Positions 34,669 to 38,082 of a stretch of DNA of 38,082 bases are shown piece by piece. Source of the stretch: Chthoniobacter sp. (GTDB lineage: Bacteria; Verrucomicrobiota; Verrucomicrobiia; Chthoniobacterales; Chthoniobacteraceae). The position numbers were made by a program, and so were the translations under genes. Location of the stretch: assembly GCA_028293645.1 (NCBI GenBank), contig JAQGOK010000058.1, positions 1 through 38,082 on the forward strand. Direction: 5' to 3'. How positions within the stretch are numbered: position 1 is the first letter of the stretch; each line of letters begins with the position of its first letter. The notes under the pieces are model-generated. The model was not told the DNA's origin, searched no databases, and worked only from the letters and a program-made list of their open reading frames with translations.

Positions 34669-37600
34669 CTACTGCGCTGGCGCAGCGGACTCCGCGGCGG
34701 GTTCGGGCGGAGTCGCTGGGATCGGAGCTGTCTCGATCGGCGCCTCGGCGATCGCGTTCCATTCGTAAACCGCGGCATCACCGGTCAGACCGGCGGGCGC
34801 CCGCAGGTCGATGCGCGGCTCGGTGCGCGGCGCCTCTCCACGCAAATGTTGCCAGACGAGTTCCGGAGTCAGCGGGGGATCGCACTCGATGAAGCGGAGC
34901 GAATGCTCGCCCGAACCGACGACGTGCAACGTGAACGGTTCTTCCAGAATATTTCCGCTGCCGCGCAACGTGAACGAAGCCCCGGCGGGTCGCAGATCGA
35001 TCTGCGCGAGTTCGATCCACACGTTGGTGTCGGCGAGCGGCGAGATGAGCACAGGTGGTAATCCCGAATGGTCCGAACGGTTCGCGAAGGTAACCCCGCC
35101 AGTGAGCGCCGGCCGCTCCAATGGTCCTGCGATTTGCACATCCGCAGTCATCGTCATCCCTTCGCCAAAGACTGGCATCGGCTCTGCCGTCCGGGCAGCG
35201 ACCTCGACCGTCCAGCGGCTCCAGGGTGGAGTCGGCACCGTAAAGAGCGGCGGCAAATCCAAAGGTCGCCCTTCCGTGATCACGGGGGCCAGGTCGGGCG
35301 TGCTCCAGCCGCTCGCGGCGAGCAAACTGGCGACTCCGCGTACGTTTCCGGTGCTCAATGGACCCTCGATTTCCAAGGCGAGCTGCGTCGCGCCGTTGAC
35401 CTCGTAAGCCGAGCCGGGGAACAGCTTCAGTTCCGTGCGATCGCTGCTCATCGCGAGCTTCAACGCGGGGTCGCGCAGGTTTGCAAAGTCGATCTGTCCG
35501 CTCGCGGAAACATCACCGCCTGGATGCGTGGCGGTGAGCTTTGCGATTTCAAGCGTCTGGCCGGAGAGCGTCCCTTCGCCATTCACGTCCGTGAGCAACA
35601 ATCCGCTCCAACCCAGCGGAATCCGTGCGTCAGCCAGCTTCAGTTCGCCTTTGCTCTGGATCGCACCACCAGGTCCTTCCGCCGAAATGCTGCCGCGCAC
35701 CACTCCTGTGATGGGGAAGTTCCAGCCGGTCAGCAACGACGCAGCGTGCAAGTCGAAGCCGTATGCGGTGAGCGTGACTTTGCCGACGATCTTCTCGTCG
35801 AGCAGTGTCGCGAGCGAGTTGTTCGGCCACGTCTTCCACAGATCCAGCGGCAGCAAGGCGTCGCCTTCGAGTTGCAGCGCATTGTCATGCATGAAGCGGA
35901 TCTTCTGCAGGCTCAGCGCACGGTTTCCGACCGACACATTCGCGGTGAAAGAGGAGCGATCGTCCGAAAGCGCGAAGCGGCTGAAGAGGATCGCTCCCGG
36001 TTGATACGTGCCTTCGAGGTCCGCGTTGATTGGATGAAGCAAGGCTGCGCTTGGCCCGAGCGGACGCACCTTGCCGAGCTTCGCGAGGAATTTGCCGGTG
36101 TGGCCTTTCGCTGAGCCTTCGCCGCTCCAATCGATCACCGCACCGCCGGCGAGTGGCTCCGGAATGATCGGCTTTTGCAGAAGCGCCGAATACTTCCCGA
36201 GTTCGGCGATGGAGCCGCGGAGTTCGCCCCAATATTGTTTGTCGCCGAGAATGTTGACCACGCCGCGGCCGCGGACGTAATCGCCGTCGTTGAAGAGCGA
36301 CAGATTCGAAAGCTGCAGCTCGTTGCCGTTGAGCTTCAGCGTCGCGTGCAGGTCTTCGACCGGGGCGTTGCGCCATTGCAGATCCGAGCCGCTGACGATG
36401 ATCTGCCCCGCGAAGGATTGATCCTTCCCGCGGACCGAGCCGTCGATCTTCGCCTTCCCAGCCGCGTATTTAAATTCCGGCAGCATCAACGCGGAGAGTT
36501 CCGTAAGGTTCTCGATCTGCGCGTTGATGTTCAGCGCGAACTCACTCTGCCACCACTGCTGGTCCGGCGCCGGCAGCGCGAAGTCGCCGTTCAGGTTCAG
36601 TGTGTTGTGTCCCTGACTCAGCGCGAGGACCGGAATCTGCACCCGTCCGTTGAGCAGCTTTGCTCCCAGGACCAGCGAGTCCCACTGCCGGGACTCCCAC
36701 TGAAAATTCGTGGCCTCCACACGCACCTCGACGGTTGCTTTCGTGAATTCTTTGGGCGGCCCGCGGAAACTGAATTTCCCGTCTTTGATGGTGCCGCCCG
36801 CGGCTTCCGAGAGGCCGAGAAACGAGGCAAGCCGGCCGATATTGACCTGGGAAAAAGTGCCGAAGGCTTCAAATGAAACGTCGCCATCCGACGCAAGCGT
36901 CTGCGTCTCGATGCGGATGCCGCCGCCGAACCCCGCCATCTGCATTTCGAACTTCAGCTCACCGCGCGCGAGCTTGTCGAACTCGGCGACCAGACTCTGG
37001 ATCTGCACGCCCGGCTCAAGCGTGACATTCGCCAGCCCCGCGGTGGTTCCGTCCAGTTTCGTCGTGGCGCTGATGTTGCGAAAAGTCCGGTTCAGCCACG
37101 GCTGACGGATGATCACCTGACCTGCGTTCAAAGTGCCGGGCTCAACCTCGCTCGCGCTGAAGGCGGCGTTTTGCAGGCGAACGAAATAACCGTCGCTTTC
37201 AAAAACGAAATCGACATTGCGGGCTGCGATCCGCTCCGGGCCTGGGAGCCCGCGATTGCGCGGGTGGGTCGAGTCGGAGATTGGCCTCCCTTCGCCGGAA
37301 CTCGACTGCGTCGGGACCTGGATTTTGCCGGTGACGCCATCCAGTTCCAATGCGCGAAACCAAGGCGTCGATCCGCGCGAAAGGAGCGCGCGCCAGTTGA
37401 ACACGGCCCGGGCTTCCTTGATCTCGACGCGCGTCAACGGACCGCTTGGGCTCTCGAAAATCCAGATGGAATTCTGCAGAACGATCGGTTCGTAAAGGCT
37501 GCCGGTGACGCTTGGAATTTGCGTCGAGACCCCGTGACGCCACGCTTCGAAACGCACTGCGTGTTTGGCGACGAAGCGGAAACAATGCGGCTCGAAAAGA

Positions 37601-37728
37601 GAGGCGATCGCCAGGGCCAGCAGCAGCAGAGTGACCCGGAAAATTGGAGCCCGCTTCGGTGCTGCGGCGGGCGCCGGGCGGCGGGTGCGACCGGCGGAGG
37701 CGGACGTGGTTTTCGAGGAAGAACTCAA
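34669..37728 (-). CDS. AsmA/TamB-like envelope protein (1019 aa)
   Basis: The 1019-residue product has a basic, Ala/Pro-rich N-terminus, one membrane anchor at about 28-46 (PIFRVTLLLLALAIASLFE), and then a very long body of repeating beta strands with regular alternation of hydrophobic residues, such as LQLEGDALLPLDL and GRLNMRW-free segments typical of AsmA-like superfamily repeats. Near the C-terminus is CDPPLTPELVWQHL, which resembles the TamB-type PPLS-x-x-E-V segment, followed by a Pro/Ala/Glu tail. Proteins of this superfamily form periplasm-spanning grooves that move lipids or help outer-membrane protein assembly. No TamA partner is visible. It converges with the PQQ-type gene 24 nt away. 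Confidence 0.85.
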   Translation of the reverse strand: MSSSSKTTSASAGRTRRPAPAAAPKRAPIFRVTLLLLALAIASLFEPHCFRFVAKHAVRFEAWRHGVSTQIPSVTGSLYEPIVLQNSIWIFESPSGPLTRVEIKEARAVFNWRALLSRGSTPWFRALELDGVTGKIQVPTQSSSGEGRPISDSTHPRNRGLPGPERIAARNVDFVFESDGYFVRLQNAAFSASEVEPGTLNAGQVIIRQPWLNRTFRNISATTKLDGTTAGLANVTLEPGVQIQSLVAEFDKLARGELKFEMQMAGFGGGIRIETQTLASDGDVSFEAFGTFSQVNIGRLASFLGLSEAAGGTIKDGKFSFRGPPKEFTKATVEVRVEATNFQWESRQWDSLVLGAKLLNGRVQIPVLALSQGHNTLNLNGDFALPAPDQQWWQSEFALNINAQIENLTELSALMLPEFKYAAGKAKIDGSVRGKDQSFAGQIIVSGSDLQWRNAPVEDLHATLKLNGNELQLSNLSLFNDGDYVRGRGVVNILGDKQYWGELRGSIAELGKYSALLQKPIIPEPLAGGAVIDWSGEGSAKGHTGKFLAKLGKVRPLGPSAALLHPINADLEGTYQPGAILFSRFALSDDRSSFTANVSVGNRALSLQKIRFMHDNALQLEGDALLPLDLWKTWPNNSLATLLDEKIVGKVTLTAYGFDLHAASLLTGWNFPITGVVRGSISAEGPGGAIQSKGELKLADARIPLGWSGLLLTDVNGEGTLSGQTLEIAKLTATHPGGDVSASGQIDFANLRDPALKLAMSSDRTELKLFPGSAYEVNGATQLALEIEGPLSTGNVRGVASLLAASGWSTPDLAPVITEGRPLDLPPLFTVPTPPWSRWTVEVAARTAEPMPVFGEGMTMTADVQIAGPLERPALTGGVTFANRSDHSGLPPVLISPLADTNVWIELAQIDLRPAGASFTLRGSGNILEEPFTLHVVGSGEHSLRFIECDPPLTPELVWQHLRGEAPRTEPRIDLRAPAGLTGDAAVYEWNAIAEAPIETAPIPATPPEPAAESAAPAQ

Positions 37729-37839
37729 GAGAGAAGGCGCGGACCGTAACGCTCTGATGCCGAAAAAGAAAGCTACGGATGGCCGGGCGCCTCCGTTGTT
37801 GAGATGAGCGAGCGCGACTACAGCGGGCGTGGGGCGGCT

Positions 37840-38082
37840 TCAGTCGCCGAAGAGCGAGAGCTGGTCGCTCGGGACTCGGAAGTGCGCCGCGGAAAGGCCG
37901 GTGCCGGCGAGGTTCATACCGACGCTGTTTCCGCCGAGTCCTGCTTTACGCTTCGCGAGGAGAAAGAGCGCTTTGATTTGCTCCGCAAGCGGACCTTCGC
38001 CGCGCAGGCGGCTGCCGAATTCGGCTTGGTAGAGCTTGCCGCCGCGCAGCTCGCGGATGCGACCGAGCACCTTTTGCTTGTG
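37840..38082 (-). CDS. C-terminus of a PA0069-like radical SAM protein (partial)
   Basis: Eighty residues are visible, and the frame continues beyond the right edge. The segment VLGRIRELRGGKLYQAEFG followed by RLRGEGPLAEQIKALF closely resembles the C-terminal region of PA0069/Rv2578c-type radical SAM proteins, as does the ending DQLSLFGD. The cysteine motif would be outside the window. The function of this family is not established. The 111 nt between its stop and the TamB-like start contain no evident gene. Confidence 0.75.
   Translation of the reverse strand, partial: HKQKVLGRIRELRGGKLYQAEFGSRLRGEGPLAEQIKALFLLAKRKAGLGGNSVGMNLAGTGLSAAHFRVPSDQLSLFGD

Noticed and set aside
37565-37807. An 80-codon plus-strand frame at the TamB-like gene start
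   Set aside because: It overlaps the membrane anchor of the minus-strand protein and has a shadow-like Arg/Lys composition.

Overview
This is a GC-rich, gene-dense bacterial chromosome segment. Its content suggests a member of the Verrucomicrobiota or a close PVC-group relative. The pointers are a secreted protein resembling the verrucomicrobial TIGR02597 family placed 3 nt upstream of a PEP-CTERM sorting-signal protein, a secreted PQQ-type propeller with the DWPQFRGP opening common in PVC genomes, a Tat-exported sugar epimerase-like protein, a WCGWC thioredoxin, and many secreted proteins of unknown function. No phage, insertion sequence, CRISPR array or rRNA was seen. The assignment is by recognition only; no search was run.

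Layout. (1) 1-892: the 3' end of an unknown gene, two possible tiny ORFs joined by 4-nt ATGA overlaps, and a RelE/ParE-type toxin-antitoxin pair. (2) 1001-8400: a Tat-exported TIM-barrel epimerase-like protein, an HtrA-like protease divergent from a two-unit M16 peptidase, a four-Asp-box sialidase-like protein, and RarD. (3) 8411-13348, minus strand: a three-gene export operon. It encodes a periplasmic adaptor, a PqqD-like/M50 protease/HlyD fusion, and a TolC-like channel with a long proline-rich tail. (4) tRNA-Lys(CUU) at 13513-13585. (5) 13830-15644: the TIGR02597-like and PEP-CTERM pair, ending in a strong terminator. (6) 15729-23502: a type II secretion (T2SS) locus split into two converging blocks. 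The plus block is gspF, an unknown secreted protein and gspG. The minus block is gspH, I, J, K, L-like, M-like and a secreted protein of unknown function. No secretin (GspD) or ATPase (GspE) gene is present. (7) 23602-27043, minus strand: a secreted DUF4424-like protein, deoxyribose-phosphate aldolase, a membrane protein, a glutaredoxin and a small secreted protein, all probably feeding into the gsp block. (8) 27340-29323: a glycine-rich RRM protein with its own terminator, a DMT exporter and a secreted thioredoxin. (9) 29472-38082: prolyl-tRNA synthetase and an M20 peptidase (minus), two secreted proteins (plus), a 1019-residue AsmA/TamB-like envelope protein (minus), and the C-terminus of a radical SAM protein running off the window edge.

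The main theme is the cell envelope and export: T2SS core and pseudopilus genes, a TolC-type operon, PEP-CTERM sorting, a TamB-like protein, periplasmic proteolysis and a periplasmic thioredoxin. The most unusual items are the export operon with an intramembrane-protease fusion in place of a visible pump ATPase, and the two unassigned secreted proteins embedded in the T2SS locus.
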